The notes beneath the pieces are model-generated. The model made no database searches. It was not told the origin of the DNA and worked only from the letters and a program-made list of their open reading frames with translations. A DNA stretch of 64,000 bases from Planctobacterium sp047947135 (GTDB taxonomy: Bacteria; Pseudomonadota; Gammaproteobacteria; Enterobacterales; Alteromonadaceae). Made by a program: the position numbers and the translations under genes. The DNA is taken from contig CP170457.1 in the NCBI GenBank assembly GCA_047947135.1, positions 2,914,001-2,978,000 of the forward strand, given 5' to 3'. Positions 27,075 to 35,812 of this stretch are shown piece after piece (the stretch's first letter is position 1; every line of letters begins with the position of its first letter).

Positions 27075-27731
27075 TTAAAACTGCATTTCTGGGACATCGC
27101 CTTCGACGACCAGTTCACCTGCTGTTTTTGCTCTTATTTCGTCGGCTGTGACGCCGGGTGCTCTTTCTTTTAGCACAAAAGCCCCATTTTTCACTTCCAG
27201 AACTGCCAGGTCGGTGATAATTCGGGTAATGCAATTAACACCTGTGAGCGGCAAAGTACAAGCTTGAAGTAACTTTGACTCGCCCTTTTTATTGGCGTGG
27301 GTCATGGTGACAATTATGTTCTTCGCACCAGCCACAAGATCCATAGCTCCACCCATACCTTTCACCAGTTTACCTGGGATCATCCATGAGGCGATATTGC
27401 CGTTCACGTCAACTTCGAAAGCGCCAAGCACAGTGATATCCACGTGACCACCCCGAATCATCGCGAAGCTGTCAGCGGAGTTAAAGATAGACGCACCGGT
27501 TATCGCAGTAACCGTTTCTTTACCGGCGTTAATCATATCAGCATCAACTTGTTCTTCAGTCGGGTATGGACCCATGCCAAGTAATCCATTTTCGGACTGA
27601 AGCATCACCGATACATCATCTGGAATAAAGTTGGCGGCAAGGGTAGGGATACCAATGCCTAAATTAACATAGTCACCATCTTTGAATTCTTTCGCTACAC
27701 GCATAGCGATCTGGTCTCTGGATAATGCCAT
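27075..27731 (-). CDS. scoB: 3-oxoacid CoA-transferase, subunit B
   Basis: Transfers CoA between succinyl-CoA and a 3-oxoacid such as acetoacetate. The 218-residue B subunit has the SENG motif (LQSENGLLGMGPYP, about residue 45) with the catalytic Glu that forms the thioester, and GGAMDLVAGAKNIIVTM. The start overlaps the subunit A stop by one base (TAATG). The downstream position of B after A is standard. Acetoacetate is the likely partner, but other 3-oxoacids cannot be excluded. Confidence 0.93.
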   Translation of the reverse strand: MALSRDQIAMRVAKEFKDGDYVNLGIGIPTLAANFIPDDVSVMLQSENGLLGMGPYPTEEQVDADMINAGKETVTAITGASIFNSADSFAMIRGGHVDITVLGAFEVDVNGNIASWMIPGKLVKGMGGAMDLVAGAKNIIVTMTHANKKGESKLLQACTLPLTGVNCITRIITDLAVLEVKNGAFVLKERAPGVTADEIRAKTAGELVVEGDVPEMQF

Positions 27732-28441
27732 TACGCTGCTCCTCCGTCGCTGGTTACTCGACGCTCAATGCGCTTTTCAAATGTTCCCTGGATCAAGCGA
27801 TCTACGAAAATACCAGGTGTGTGTATTTGCGTCGGTGGGATTTCTCCTGGCTCGACGATTTCTTCAACTTCCACAATGGTAATTTTACCTGCTGTGGCTG
27901 CCATAGGATTGAAGTTCATAGCCGTGTCGCGGTACAGACAATTACCATAACGGTCAGCTTTCCAGGCTTTGACGATGGCAAAATCACCGGTGATGGACTC
28001 TTCCAAAACATAACCGCGACCGTTAAATTCACGGGTCTCTTTGCCTTCAGCAACGGGAGTGCCGTAGCCTGTTGCGGTATAAAACGCTGGAATACCGGCA
28101 CCGCCGGCGCGCATTTTTTCAGCCAGGGTACCTTGCGGTGTTAATTCTACTTCCAACTCGCCAGCCAATAGTTGTTTCTCGAAAAGGGCATTTTCGCCAA
28201 CGTATGAGGACACCATTTTTTTGATTTGCCGCTCTTCTAAAAGCACGCCTAAACCAAAACCGTCGACACCGCAATTGTTAGAGACGATTGTTAAACCACT
28301 TGTCCCCATCTTTTTTATTTGTGCAATACAGCCTTCTGGAATACCACACAGACCAAAGCCACCGGCAATTATGGTCATATCGTTCTCGAGGCCTTGCAAT
28401 GCTTCTTCATAGGAAGCAACAACTTTGTCAAATCCAGCCAT
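27731..28441 (-). CDS. scoA: 3-oxoacid CoA-transferase, subunit A
   Basis: The 236-residue A subunit provides the CoA-binding loop, GGFGLCGIPEGCIAQI at about residue 25, and NNCGVDGFGLGVLLE. The ATG at 28441 (MAGFDKVV) is preferred to a TTG at 28453; GAGAG lies 5 bases upstream. Together with subunit B it forms the ketone-body type transferase, probably regulated by the LysR protein encoded divergently. Confidence 0.93.
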   Translation of the reverse strand: MAGFDKVVASYEEALQGLENDMTIIAGGFGLCGIPEGCIAQIKKMGTSGLTIVSNNCGVDGFGLGVLLEERQIKKMVSSYVGENALFEKQLLAGELEVELTPQGTLAEKMRAGGAGIPAFYTATGYGTPVAEGKETREFNGRGYVLEESITGDFAIVKAWKADRYGNCLYRDTAMNFNPMAATAGKITIVEVEEIVEPGEIPPTQIHTPGIFVDRLIQGTFEKRIERRVTSDGGAA

Positions 28442-28513
28442 AGTTTCTCTCAATGTGCAAAAGTTGTTAAATTATTGTTGAGATTTGGCAATATGTAAAA
28501 TTTAAAATATTAT

Positions 28514-28534
28514 TCAATTAATAAATATAATTGA
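28514..28534. promoter_or_regulatory. Palindrome, candidate operator of the LysR regulator
   Basis: TCAATTA, seven bases, TAATTGA is a perfect inverted repeat 11 bases before the LysR start, in the divergent gap with scoA. It contains the T-N11-A geometry expected of LysR sites. Confidence 0.45.
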
Positions 28535-28544
28535 TTAATGGTTT

Positions 28545-29450
28545 ATGAGTTTTACTTACAAACAACTGCAGGCGTTTGTCACCGTCGCAACAGTACAAAG
28601 TTACGCCATCGCGGCTCAACGTCTGCATATTACCCAGCCGGCATTGTCTATGAGCGTCAAAACGTTGGAAGATCTGGTAGGTGGTAAACTGCTGGTGCGT
28701 TCAACCAGACAAGTGGGTTTGACGCCAGAGGGGAAACATTTTCTGGCTAGAGCGAAACGCTTGTTGAATGAATGGGATGGTGCTTTTCAGGATATTCATA
28801 GCCTGTTTGCCTTGCAGCAGGGCAGTCTTAGTCTTGCTGCCATGCCATCATTTGCCAGTAGCATGCTACCTGGATTGATTGCCCAGTTCGCAAATCACTA
28901 TCCAATGGTGAAAGTTATTGTGCAGGATGCCGTTATGGAAGAAGTGGTCAATGGGGTATTGCGTGGGCAATCAGAATTGGGATTTGTTTTCCGTCCGGAT
29001 TTAACTGAAGGATTGGATTTTCTACCTTTGCTACAAAGTGATTTTATTGTTGTGTGTCCTGCACAACACGCATTAGCGCAACATAAAGAATTGCAATGGC
29101 AGTTGCTTCAGGGCTTTAAAATGGTCGCCATGAATCGTGGTGCGGCGATCCGCAAATGGGTCGATGAAGCAATGGTAGAGCAGGGAGTGTCGGTTAAGGT
29201 CGTTGCTGAAGCGGCACAATTGGACACGTTAGGTCAATTGGTAAGTGTTGATTTAGGGATCGCAATTGTTCCGTCATTGTGTCGTGCACAAATGTTGTCA
29301 AAAGGACTGTGCTGTGTGCGGTTGCTGGACGAGCAACTAAGAAAAGAAATTGGCGTTATTCGCCAAAGCCGCAGCAATTTATCGCAGGCGGCACAGGCAT
29401 TTTGGCAACATGTGGCTGAAAATAAACCTTCACCACAGTTATTAACTTAA
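28545..29450 (+). CDS. LysR-type transcriptional regulator
   Basis: A 301-residue LysR protein with an N-terminal winged helix-turn-helix (LQAFVTVATVQSYAIAAQRL, HITQPALSMSVKTLED) and an effector-binding domain (about 90-290). Its divergent position to scoAB suggests it regulates 3-oxoacid use; the effector is unknown. No strong Shine-Dalgarno is seen ahead of the ATG. Effector identity cannot be told from sequence. Confidence 0.85.
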   Translation: MSFTYKQLQAFVTVATVQSYAIAAQRLHITQPALSMSVKTLEDLVGGKLLVRSTRQVGLTPEGKHFLARAKRLLNEWDGAFQDIHSLFALQQGSLSLAAMPSFASSMLPGLIAQFANHYPMVKVIVQDAVMEEVVNGVLRGQSELGFVFRPDLTEGLDFLPLLQSDFIVVCPAQHALAQHKELQWQLLQGFKMVAMNRGAAIRKWVDEAMVEQGVSVKVVAEAAQLDTLGQLVSVDLGIAIVPSLCRAQMLSKGLCCVRLLDEQLRKEIGVIRQSRSNLSQAAQAFWQHVAENKPSPQLLT

Positions 29451-29457
29451 TAAATGT

Positions 29458-30225
29458 TTACCACTTTTTCTTAGGGGCGAATAGCTCATCAAGCTCGTCG
29501 CGCTCTTCTTCTGCACGCTTCGCAGCATCATCGGCATTGGCTTTAGACAGGTTTTCCTGAATATTGTAGAGTTTTTCGTCAAGTCTGGCTTTGGCGGTCG
29601 CGACATATTCGTCATTGATAGGTGTTGCTGATAATGCCGCAATGGCTTTTTCGAGATATTGTCTGGCCGAGCCTACCATGCCACCACTTAATGCTGCTTT
29701 GGCTCGGCGTTCCAACGTTTCTACATTGACACGTAACTGCAGTTGATCAATGCGTTTGTCTTCTTTGGAAAAAGACTGTGTATCTACTTTACCCTTACCA
29801 TGTTCGGCTCTTAAAATAGCCCGTTGCTTTTTCAGGCACTGAATAAAGACGATGATTTGCTTATCATTGTCTGGTAAGGAAATGTTTCCTTGCTCACCAC
29901 TATCAGCAGCGTTGCAGAGTTGTTTTAGTTGCGCTTCGGCATCTTTCAGACGTTGTTTAACCCCAGTCGCTTTGGGGTCAAGGTCGTAAATAACTTTAAG
30001 TGCATTAACGACACGTCGTTGCATGACTTCAAATAGTTTCGGCGACGTTGGCAAATTCGCCGATGCCATGATGACATCTTCAGTTTCGTCAATAATTGAC
30101 TTTTGCTTAGTCATTTCTGTGCGTTTTTCAGCTTCTAACTTTTCGCGATGCTGTTGATAGCCATTGATGACTATCGCCAGAATGAGCAAAAGCACAACGA
30201 GGACGATAACAATCGTAAACATCAT
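29458..30225 (-). CDS. Membrane-anchored coiled-coil protein, hypothetical
   Basis: I do not recognise the family. The 255-residue protein has one N-terminal membrane helix (about 3-22, all Ile/Val/Leu) followed by a hydrophilic, highly charged helical region with coiled-coil character (about 25-240) and a conserved-looking end DELDELFAPKKKW. The orientation predicts a cytoplasmic body. It follows the orphan histidine kinase by 65 bases on the same strand, so the two may be cotranscribed. Confidence 0.7.
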   Translation of the reverse strand: MMFTIVIVLVVLLLILAIVINGYQQHREKLEAEKRTEMTKQKSIIDETEDVIMASANLPTSPKLFEVMQRRVVNALKVIYDLDPKATGVKQRLKDAEAQLKQLCNAADSGEQGNISLPDNDKQIIVFIQCLKKQRAILRAEHGKGKVDTQSFSKEDKRIDQLQLRVNVETLERRAKAALSGGMVGSARQYLEKAIAALSATPINDEYVATAKARLDEKLYNIQENLSKANADDAAKRAEEERDELDELFAPKKKW

Positions 30226-30290
30226 TGGATGTGATTCCCTTTAATTATTTTGATTATTTCGTATGGGACCATAAAACCATTATATACAAA

Positions 30291-30983
30291 TTACGGCAAA
30301 ATAAGAGTGAAAACGCCGCCACCCAATTTTCCACCATTTTCTAACCTAATTTTGCCTTTGTTACCGGACACTTGGTGTGCTTCGGCAATCAATCGGGCAA
30401 AAAACAACCCAAGTCCAGTTCTACCTGCACTTAAATCCAAATCCGCCAAATTCTTATCGGTCATATTCCTCATAGCTTGAGGAAAGCCAGGACCATCATC
30501 TTCTACACTAAAGTGTAGCAAGTTATCGTCTTCCCAAACGTTTATCAACAGTTTCTTTTTCCCATAACGCGTGGCATTGACCAGCATATCGTTTAATACG
30601 ACAGAGATAAGGTCGACATCGAAATACCAAAGCAGGTCAGGTGACTGATTGACGATTACTTCAATATTACGCGTGGAAATGTGATTGTGGTTTGTGGCGA
30701 GCAGTTCATCGATAACATCTTCCATATAATGTTCATCAATATTTAGAGGGAGATGATCCAACTGTACACGGTATAGAGACAGCAATTGCATAAGCCCGGT
30801 ATTGAGCCTGGCAGCCTGATAATGGATCGTCGCGGCTTTATCCGTGCCGATACCGCTGTCGTAAAGTTGCTTTTCTAGCTCTTCAATAGTTTGAATAAGC
30901 AAACTTAATGAGTTTTTCATGTCGTGCACTGCTGAGGCCAGCACAGTAGAAAAATCGATTGTATTCTTGCGTGCTTTCAACAT
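30291..30983 (-). CDS. Soluble orphan sensor histidine kinase
   Basis: A 230-residue kinase without membrane segments or a recognisable input domain. The H box is VHDMKNSLSLL with His20 as predicted phosphorylation site; the HATPase part has NDMLVNATRYG (N box), VEDDGPGFP (G1), and GRTGLGLFFARLI (G2). The dimerisation helices are short. No receiver protein is adjacent, so its partner is elsewhere or it is fed by another protein. The coiled-coil membrane protein gene follows. Confidence 0.82.
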   Translation of the reverse strand: MLKARKNTIDFSTVLASAVHDMKNSLSLLIQTIEELEKQLYDSGIGTDKAATIHYQAARLNTGLMQLLSLYRVQLDHLPLNIDEHYMEDVIDELLATNHNHISTRNIEVIVNQSPDLLWYFDVDLISVVLNDMLVNATRYGKKKLLINVWEDDNLLHFSVEDDGPGFPQAMRNMTDKNLADLDLSAGRTGLGLFFARLIAEAHQVSGNKGKIRLENGGKLGGGVFTLILP

Positions 30984-31252
30984 GTTGTCCCAGAAAGCAA
31001 TAACCTCTGTGAATACCTTACCATCACTACTTAATAAATGGCGAGTAGAAAATCATTTATAACTTAAGGTATTGAAAAGCGTTCACAATCTAGTATTCTG
31101 ATTATAAAAAGTCGCCTAAAAAAACAACAGACGATGCTATTCTTGTGACCTAATTGACGTTTTTACTAAAATTTTATGGAATTAATGTCAGCAAAGGTAT
31201 ATACATTTCTTATAAGAAAGCAACGCTTCAACTGGTACAACTCTGACTGCTT

Positions 31253-32227
31253 ATGAAATTACAACAGCTTCGCTATATCGTCGAGGTACTCAATAATAAT
31301 CTAAATGTGTCCGCTACTGCCGAGAGCCTCTATACGAGTCAACCAGGTATTAGCAAGCAGGTCAGGATGCTGGAAGATGAGTTAGGAGTGCAAATCTTTG
31401 GTCGAAGTGGCAAGCATTTGACCCATGTTACTGAAGCTGGCAATGATATCATCAATATTGCTAGTGAGATTTTAGCCAAAGTTGAAAGTATCAAAGCCGT
31501 TGCGCGTGAACACAATCTGCCCGATCAGGGTAAATTGAATATTGCCACGACCCATACTCAAGCTCGCTATGCGTTGCCTGACGTCATTAAAGGTTTTATG
31601 AAGAAGTTTCCCCGTGTTTCTCTGCATATGCATCAGGGTACACCGTCACAGATTAGTGATTTGGCGGCGAAAGGGGAAGCAGATTTTGCTATCGCGACTG
31701 AATCACTGCATTTGTACAATGATTTAGTGATGTTGCCTTGTTATCACTGGAACCGCAGCATCATCGTCAACCAAGAACATCCGCTGGCGAAATCCCAATC
31801 CATCAGTATTGAGGATATTGCACAATACCCATTAGTTACTTATGTATTTGGGTTTACAGGACGTTCAGAATTGGATGAAGCCTTTAACCGTGCAGGGCTC
31901 GAACCAAAAATTGTGTTTACCGCGACCGATGCGGATGTGATTAAAACCTATGTGCGATTAGGTGTAGGCATAGGGGTGATTGCTTCAATGGCAATTGACG
32001 ATGATCTGGATACGGATTTAGTGAAAATCGACGCCAGTCATCTGTTTAACTACAGCACAACAAAAATTGGCTTTAGAAAAGGGTCTTTCCTGCGCAGTTA
32101 TATGTATGACTTCATTGAGCGGTTTGCACCGCATTTGACCAAGGATGTGGTGGAACGCGCCATGATGCAGAAAAGCAATGATGATATCGAGAGGATGTTT
32201 AAGGATCTGACGCTACCAGTTCGATAG
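31253..32227 (+). CDS. cysB: LysR-type regulator CysB
   Basis: Nearly collinear with E. coli CysB over 324 residues: MKLQQLRYIVEVLNNNLNVS, LYTSQPGISKQVRMLEDELG (helix-turn-helix), ATTHTQARYALPDVIKGF, and PLVTYVFGFTGRSELD, VGVIASMA. CysB activates sulfur assimilation genes with N-acetylserine as inducer. No cys biosynthesis gene is in the window. Convergent with sdaA; the gap between them is only 21 bases. Confidence 0.96.
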   Translation: MKLQQLRYIVEVLNNNLNVSATAESLYTSQPGISKQVRMLEDELGVQIFGRSGKHLTHVTEAGNDIINIASEILAKVESIKAVAREHNLPDQGKLNIATTHTQARYALPDVIKGFMKKFPRVSLHMHQGTPSQISDLAAKGEADFAIATESLHLYNDLVMLPCYHWNRSIIVNQEHPLAKSQSISIEDIAQYPLVTYVFGFTGRSELDEAFNRAGLEPKIVFTATDADVIKTYVRLGVGIGVIASMAIDDDLDTDLVKIDASHLFNYSTTKIGFRKGSFLRSYMYDFIERFAPHLTKDVVERAMMQKSNDDIERMFKDLTLPVR

Positions 32228-32248
32228 CGTCAGGGATCTTAATTCAAA

Positions 32249-33622
32249 CTAACATTCGGTGATATTGACTGCCAAACCGCCTCGTGCGGTTTCTTTGTAT
32301 TTGGACTTCATGTCATTGCCGGTATCCCACATCGTTTTGATGACTTTATCCAGAGACACTTTCTGAACACCCGTACCACGTAACGCAAGACGAGAGGCGT
32401 TAATTGCTTTTACAGCACCCATCGCATTGCGTTCGATACAAGGCACCTGTACAAGTCCGCCAACAGGGTCACAGGTTAAACCGAGGTTATGCTCCATACC
32501 AATTTCTGCGGCGTTTTCGACAGAGGCTACTGAGCCACCCATTATTTCCGTTAATGCACCGGCAGCCATGGAACACGCCACACCTACTTCTCCCTGACAA
32601 CCGACTTCTGCCCCAGAAATTGAAGCATTTTTCTTATACAAAATACCAATGGCGGCGGCGGTTAATAGAAAGCGATAGGCCGTTTCTTCGTCAACTTCCC
32701 GAACAAACTTGTCGTAATAACTCAATACAGAGGGAATAATTCCGGCAGCACCGTTGGTCGGGGCAGTCACGACTTTGCCACCCGCAGCATTTTCTTCATT
32801 TACGGCTAAAGCAAACAGGTTTACCCAATCCATTGCCAGCATAGGGTCCTGAGTTTTTTCACACTGCAAACGCCGATACAATGCCGGCGCCCTACGAGTC
32901 ACTTTCAAGCCTCCAGGTAAAATACCTTCGGTATTAATACCGCGCTTAATGCACGCTTTCATGACTTGCCAGATTTCCCATAACTTACGAATAATTTCGG
33001 CTTTGGGCTGAAATACTTTTTCGTTTTCCAGCATCAAGCTGCTGATACTGAGACCGCTGGATTTGCACTGCAGCAATAACTCTTCCGCCGTATCAAAAGG
33101 ATAGGGGACTTCTTTGGCAGCGTGCTTAAGCGCTGTAACCTTCTCTTTTTCAAAGTCCTGCTCTTTGATAATGAAACCACCACCGATACTGTAGTAGGTC
33201 TGACTCAGCAGTAACTCGTCACCGTTATAGGCATGCAATGTCATGCCATTAGAATGCAGTTTTAGAAATTTACGACGATGAAAAATAATGGCGTCTTTGT
33301 TTGGGAAGTCGACTAGCTGCTCATTATCTAACAGAAGCTTTTGTTCCTGTTCAACTTTGCGCAGCATATCGTCTACTTGTTCAACATCTACCGTTTCGGG
33401 TAATTCCCCCAGTAATCCAAGTATGACGGCTTTTCCGGTGCCATGACCTTTACCTGTTTGGCCAAGTGAACCAAATAATTCGGTTACGACCGATGTTGTA
33501 TGCAAAAAATGCTCAGACTTTCTTAAAAGCTGAGTGAAGTCTTTCGCCGCTCGCATTGGACCCACTGTATGGGAGCTGGAAGGGCCAATACCAATGCTGA
33601 ACATGTCGAAAACACTGATCAT
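32249..33622 (-). CDS. sdaA: L-serine ammonia-lyase (single-chain, iron-sulfur)
   Basis: Deaminates L-serine to pyruvate. The 457-residue protein has an N-terminal beta domain (MISVFDMFSIGIGPSSSHTV) and the alpha domain that binds an oxygen-sensitive [4Fe-4S] cluster; the Cys ligands lie in GCQGEVGVACSMAAGA and TCDPVGGLVQVPCIERN. An L-serine dehydratase of the SdaA/SdaB/TdcG type. It lies beside cysB; serine is the precursor of cysteine. Confidence 0.95.
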   Translation of the reverse strand: MISVFDMFSIGIGPSSSHTVGPMRAAKDFTQLLRKSEHFLHTTSVVTELFGSLGQTGKGHGTGKAVILGLLGELPETVDVEQVDDMLRKVEQEQKLLLDNEQLVDFPNKDAIIFHRRKFLKLHSNGMTLHAYNGDELLLSQTYYSIGGGFIIKEQDFEKEKVTALKHAAKEVPYPFDTAEELLLQCKSSGLSISSLMLENEKVFQPKAEIIRKLWEIWQVMKACIKRGINTEGILPGGLKVTRRAPALYRRLQCEKTQDPMLAMDWVNLFALAVNEENAAGGKVVTAPTNGAAGIIPSVLSYYDKFVREVDEETAYRFLLTAAAIGILYKKNASISGAEVGCQGEVGVACSMAAGALTEIMGGSVASVENAAEIGMEHNLGLTCDPVGGLVQVPCIERNAMGAVKAINASRLALRGTGVQKVSLDKVIKTMWDTGNDMKSKYKETARGGLAVNITEC

Positions 33623-33737
33623 CTATTTCTCACTTATAATGGTTAACGTTGATGTCGGAAGTTTGGCAATAACTTGCTGGCGAAGCAAGTGAAGTCAAGA
33701 ATCTTCTGTTGCGGTAATGTAAACAGAATGCCCCTGT

Positions 33738-34310
33738 TTAATTGCGCTGCAAATAGGTGGCGAGGTTGCGAATGATAGCGGCCGTGGCCCCCCAAATATA
33801 TTGGTCCCCCCAGGGAATAAAAACCACAGGGTGTTGATGTTGTCCTCTTCTCACCCAATGCAGCAGATGGTTATCCATATTCAATAAATAACTAAGGGGA
33901 ACTTCGAAACACTGACTGACTTCATTTTTGTCCAGACGCAGATCAAAAGGACCGTCGATGAAACCCAGAAATGGCGTCATCTCATAGCGTGAAATGGTGC
34001 GATATGGCAAAAGGTGACCGAGTACGGTAACAGCATGTTCCGGTACGCCAATTTCTTCATGGGTTTCCCGTAACGCCGTGCTACGCAAATCGGGATCGGT
34101 TGGTTCCATGCGGCCTCCAGGGAAGCTTACCTGACCAGCGTGATGCTTCAGATGCATGGAGCGAACGGTAAACAATACTTGCAACTCATCCCGTTCAACA
34201 ATAGGAATAAGCACTGCCGCTGTTTTTCCTTTGGAGCGCAAAGGAAAATCAATTTGTTCTGGCAATGTTCCCAGTGATTGAAACTTTTCAATAAACTGTT
34301 GTTTGTTCAT
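33738..34310 (-). CDS. nudL: Nudix hydrolase, CoA pyrophosphatase type
   Basis: A 190-residue Nudix protein with the CoA pyrophosphatase pattern VLFTVRSMHLKHHAGQVSFPGG followed by the Nudix box ALRETHEEIG at about residue 80. It is predicted to hydrolyse CoA and its derivatives to 3',5'-ADP and phosphopantetheine. The family-specific LxxHxGQVxFPGG segment supports this over other Nudix types. It follows pabB by 14 bases on the minus strand, as in E. coli pabB-nudL. Confidence 0.9.
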   Translation of the reverse strand: MNKQQFIEKFQSLGTLPEQIDFPLRSKGKTAAVLIPIVERDELQVLFTVRSMHLKHHAGQVSFPGGRMEPTDPDLRSTALRETHEEIGVPEHAVTVLGHLLPYRTISRYEMTPFLGFIDGPFDLRLDKNEVSQCFEVPLSYLLNMDNHLLHWVRRGQHQHPVVFIPWGDQYIWGATAAIIRNLATYLQRN

Positions 34311-34324
34311 GTTCTCAGGTCAGT

Positions 34325-35659
34325 TTAATCAGCCAATATGGGGAGTATCTTGTTTACCTTATCCAGCGTTTCCTGGTACTCGTGTTCAGCGATAGAGTCT
34401 ACAACTATGCCGCCACCCGCCCAGCAATAAACGGTATTGTTTTCGAACAATAGTGTTCGAATACATATATTACTGTCTAAATCGCCTCTGATGCCATAAT
34501 AAAAAATGGAACCGCAATATACATGACGCCTGTTACCCTCTAACTCTTCGATAATTTCCATCGCCCTAATTTTCGGAGCGCCGGTAATAGAGCCACCGGG
34601 GAAGGCATCTTTCAACAAGTGTAGCGGTGTTACATTCTCGTTCAATTGTGCCGTGATGGTGCTGACTAAATGATGAACGGCGGCAAAACTCTCAATTTCA
34701 AATAACTTTTCAACTTTAACACTGTGGGGCTGACAATTTTTACTCAAATCATTTCGCAACAGGTCCACTATCATCAGGTTTTCAGCCCGATCCTTTTCCG
34801 AGTGTTGTAGTTGCTGTTTTATTGCATTGTCTTGTTCGACAGCATTGCTGCGAGGCATCGTTCCTTTTATGGGCTTGGTTTCTACTTTTCCGTTCTGGCA
34901 GAGCAAAAATCGCTCTGGTGAACAACTGACAATGGCATAATTATCGAATCTCAAAAAAGCCGAGAAAGGGGATTGATTGTGGTGCTGTAACTTCGCATAC
35001 GCCTGCCATTCGTCCCCCTGATACTGAGCATTAAATCGTTGAGCATAATTTATTTGATAGCAATCACCCGCCTTAAGGTAGTCGTGAATAGTCGCGATGT
35101 CGCTATGGTATTGCTGGACATCAACATTGCTTTTCCAGTCTGAGGTTAATGCAAAATTGTCCACTTTTGAACTATCGACCTGGGATAGTTTCGCCGCGTC
35201 TGGATGTGGATACTTGTTTGAGTAGCAAAGATAAAAACTACCGGATTCTTTATCTTTGATCACTGACCAGCTGTATATGCCGACGGCGAATTCTGACGCG
35301 TGATATTCGGGTTCATTTAACTCTGGCAGCACTTCCAGATGACGACCGTAATCGTAACTGGCGTACCCGATCGCACCAACTAAAAATGGTAAAGGACTTA
35401 GGGGTATTTCATGCTTAGCAAAGTGTTGTTGCGTGGCAGAATGTGTCTGATTAAACAGGTTGTCTGCAGAATGGGTGTCACCAACAAGAGATATTGTGTC
35501 GATGGGGTTGGCCACAAAAATATCGTATTTGGCGTTCATATGCGGTGTATTGCCGGAATCCAGCAACATGGCAAACGGCAAGTGTGCATAGGTTTCAAAT
35601 AGAGCAGAAATAGAAATATCGCTGGGAATGGATAATCGTTCGATACAAATTTTGTACAT
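34325..35659 (-). CDS. pabB: Aminodeoxychorismate synthase component I
   Basis: Adds ammonia to chorismate for p-aminobenzoate and folate synthesis, with PabA as amidotransferase. The 444-residue protein has the chorismate-binding domain with SCSPERFLLC and the PIKGT motif whose Lys separates PabB from TrpE (which has PIAGT), plus DAFPGGSITGAPKIRAM and RHVYCGSIFY near the end. The pabB-nudL pair is conserved. The fumarase gene is divergent upstream. Confidence 0.95.
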   Translation of the reverse strand: MYKICIERLSIPSDISISALFETYAHLPFAMLLDSGNTPHMNAKYDIFVANPIDTISLVGDTHSADNLFNQTHSATQQHFAKHEIPLSPLPFLVGAIGYASYDYGRHLEVLPELNEPEYHASEFAVGIYSWSVIKDKESGSFYLCYSNKYPHPDAAKLSQVDSSKVDNFALTSDWKSNVDVQQYHSDIATIHDYLKAGDCYQINYAQRFNAQYQGDEWQAYAKLQHHNQSPFSAFLRFDNYAIVSCSPERFLLCQNGKVETKPIKGTMPRSNAVEQDNAIKQQLQHSEKDRAENLMIVDLLRNDLSKNCQPHSVKVEKLFEIESFAAVHHLVSTITAQLNENVTPLHLLKDAFPGGSITGAPKIRAMEIIEELEGNRRHVYCGSIFYYGIRGDLDSNICIRTLLFENNTVYCWAGGGIVVDSIAEHEYQETLDKVNKILPILAD

Positions 35660-35812
35660 TACCGCTAAATTCTCTGACTATTAATTGATTTTTACTGTTA
35701 TTTGTTTGCCGTTTGCGGGGCAGGGAGAGTACCATATTAGCCAGTAGTGATACATCAATTTCAGTGGCAATTAATTGATATCTAACATGCCCAAATATTT
35801 ACAGAGGTAACT

